DNA of 5,080 nt from JBECKQ01 sp040235375. Lineage in GTDB: Bacteria > Planctomycetota > Phycisphaerae > UBA1845. Numbering within the stretch: the first letter of the stretch is position 1; each line of letters opens with the position of its first letter. Below, one piece after another: positions 3,985 through 5,080 of this stretch. The stretch covers positions 1 through 5,080 of the forward strand of contig JBECKQ010000341.1 of NCBI GenBank assembly GCA_040235375.1, in the 5' to 3' direction. The position numbers were made by a program, and so were the translations under genes. The notes beneath the pieces were generated by a model. It was not told where the DNA came from. It did not search any database and worked only from the letters and a program-made list of their open reading frames with translations.

Positions 3985-5080
3985 GCCGGTTGTGATCGTG
4001 GCGCCGTCCACCGGCGGCTTGCGCGTCGTGCACGCCGATGCCCAGGCGTTGCAGAGGGGCGTTCGCCAGGGCCAGGCCCTGGCCGAAGCGTGCGCCCTGA
4101 TTCCCGGCCTCCGCGTGCACCGCCAGGATGATTCTGCCGATCGCGAAGCGCTGGAAACGCTGGCCGCCTGGGCCGATTGCTTGTCGCCCATCGTTCACCT
4201 CGAAGACGCCCAATCGCTGCTGCTCGACGTGACCGGAAGCGAACGACTTTTCCACGGAGAAAGCAACCTCGTCCGCCGCGCCGTCGAGGGCGTCACCGCA
4301 CAAGGATTCACCGTCACCGCCGCGCTGGCCGATACGTCCGGCGCCGCTTGGGCTCTCGCTCACGCGGACGAGCGGCAAATGGTGGTTTCTCCAAGGGGCC
4401 ACGCCGCCGCCGATCTGGCACGCCTGCCCGCCTGGTCGCTCCGCCTGGATGCCAAGGTGGCCCGGCAGCTTCGCGACGTGGGGATCGAAACGGTGGAAGC
4501 CCTTCTGCATCTGCCGCGTGCCTCGGTGGCGAGCCGTTTCGGCGAGAAAACGCTGCTCCGCCTGGACCAGGCGCTGGGCGACGCGCCTGAGCCGCTCGCT
4601 GCGTTTCATCCGCCGCCCGTGGTGTGGGCGCAGACGCGGTTCACCGCCGCGACCGATCGGCTCGATCTGCTGAACGAGGCGCTGGACCACGCCTTGAGCC
4701 GATTCTGTGACGAGCTGGACCGCCGCATGAAAGGTACGCGACACATATCTGTCACTTTTTATTTCGAGCAGCGTGAGCCGCAGGTGATCGCCCTGCGGAT
4801 GTCGCAGCCATCGCGCAGCCGTCCGCACCTGCGCAGATTGCTGCACGCCCGCATCGACGGCGTGAAGTTTGCCGACAAAATCGAAGCCGTCATCCTCTGG
4901 ACCCGCCGGCTCGAGGCCTTGGATGCCCCACAGCAGACCTGGCTCGACGTGGGCGAGCAGGACGACGCCGATCTCGCCGCGGTGCTCGACCGTCTTTCGG
5001 TGCGCATGGGCTCGCCGGCGGTGCTTCGCCCGCATCTGGTGGACGATCACCAGCCGGAACTCGCCTGCGAATACGCCGCC
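3905..5080 (+). CDS. imuB: ImuB, Y-family DNA polymerase homologue without catalytic acids (C-terminus cut by window edge)
   Basis: 392 codons are visible and the frame is open at the right edge. The N-terminus MPRTLCLHMPYLPIDRLRR forms the first palm strand of ImuB proteins, which supports the ATG at 3905; GGAG lies seven bases upstream, inside imuA. Later ATGs in frame (3929, 3971) would delete this strand. DAQSLLLDVTGSERLFHGE (101-119) is the second palm motif. A helix-hairpin-helix region follows (about 170-226), with VGIETVEALLHLP inside, and then a little-finger-like domain (about 240-340). Y-family polymerases carry Asp in the first motif and Asp-Glu in SIDE; here the matching positions are His8 and Gln103-Ser104, so the protein cannot catalyse synthesis. 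This is known for ImuB, which acts as a clamp-binding hub that recruits ImuA and the polymerase DnaE2. The clamp-binding motif and C-terminal tail would lie beyond the window. The start overlaps imuA by 80 bases, implying translational coupling. Confidence 0.9.
   Translation, partial: MPRTLCLHMPYLPIDRLRRSCGMPSAEPVVIVAPSTGGLRVVHADAQALQRGVRQGQALAEACALIPGLRVHRQDDSADREALETLAAWADCLSPIVHLEDAQSLLLDVTGSERLFHGESNLVRRAVEGVTAQGFTVTAALADTSGAAWALAHADERQMVVSPRGHAAADLARLPAWSLRLDAKVARQLRDVGIETVEALLHLPRASVASRFGEKTLLRLDQALGDAPEPLAAFHPPPVVWAQTRFTAATDRLDLLNEALDHALSRFCDELDRRMKGTRHISVTFYFEQREPQVIALRMSQPSRSRPHLRRLLHARIDGVKFADKIEAVILWTRRLEALDAPQQTWLDVGEQDDADLAAVLDRLSVRMGSPAVLRPHLVDDHQPELACEYAA

Noticed and set aside
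3845..5050. A 401-codon open frame on the minus strand
   Set aside because: It is antisense to imuA and imuB, which have clear family motifs. Its residues are rich in His, Arg, Gly and Gln with no recognisable domain, as expected for the reverse of GC-rich coding DNA.
1..5080. tRNA, rRNA, CRISPR arrays, transposases
   Set aside because: No tRNA-like cloverleaf, no regularly spaced direct repeats and no transposase motifs were seen on either strand.

Overview
The window is GC-rich and holds two transcription units that diverge from one intergenic gap of about 295 bases. The mix of genes would suit a member of the Planctomycetota or a related phylum: a lipoprotein of the sulfatase/alkaline-phosphatase superfamily, a tryptophanase-type lyase, an ImuA/ImuB mutagenesis cassette, and repeat-like hairpins. 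This placement is inference only; there is no rRNA or other marker gene to fix it.

Leftward unit (minus strand, read from about 2740 down to 1). A candidate promoter near 2741-2769 leads into a leader of about 200 bases, followed by a tryptophanase-like gene (tnaA, 1188-2534) with a GTG start and a strong Shine-Dalgarno. Next, in the same direction and 14 bases or more downstream, comes a lipoprotein of the sulfatase/alkaline-phosphatase superfamily that runs off the left edge. The leader contains a 23-codon reading frame (2617-2688) with its own strong Shine-Dalgarno and a single Trp codon at position 12. A second short frame (2531-2620) joins it to tnaA through ATGA and GTGA overlaps. This resembles the E. 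coli tnaC-tnaA arrangement and is the most interesting observation in the window, but it is a hypothesis.

Rightward unit (plus strand, from about 2763 to the right edge). A good sigma70-like promoter (2763-2791) and a perfect 8-bp dyad (2799-2817) precede imuA (2830-3984). imuA overlaps imuB (3905 to the right edge, incomplete) by 80 bases. ImuA is a RecA-like accessory protein with a degenerate P-loop. ImuB is a Y-family polymerase homologue that has lost the catalytic acids. In known systems the two work with the polymerase DnaE2 in damage-induced translesion synthesis, so dnaE2 may lie beyond the right edge. The first 90 or so codons of imuA look unlike the rest of the gene and carry inverted repeats, which suggests a repeat-derived or formerly non-coding segment translated as an N-terminal extension.

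No tRNA, rRNA, CRISPR array or insertion sequence was seen. Long open frames antisense to tnaA, imuA and imuB are by-products of GC-rich coding sequence.
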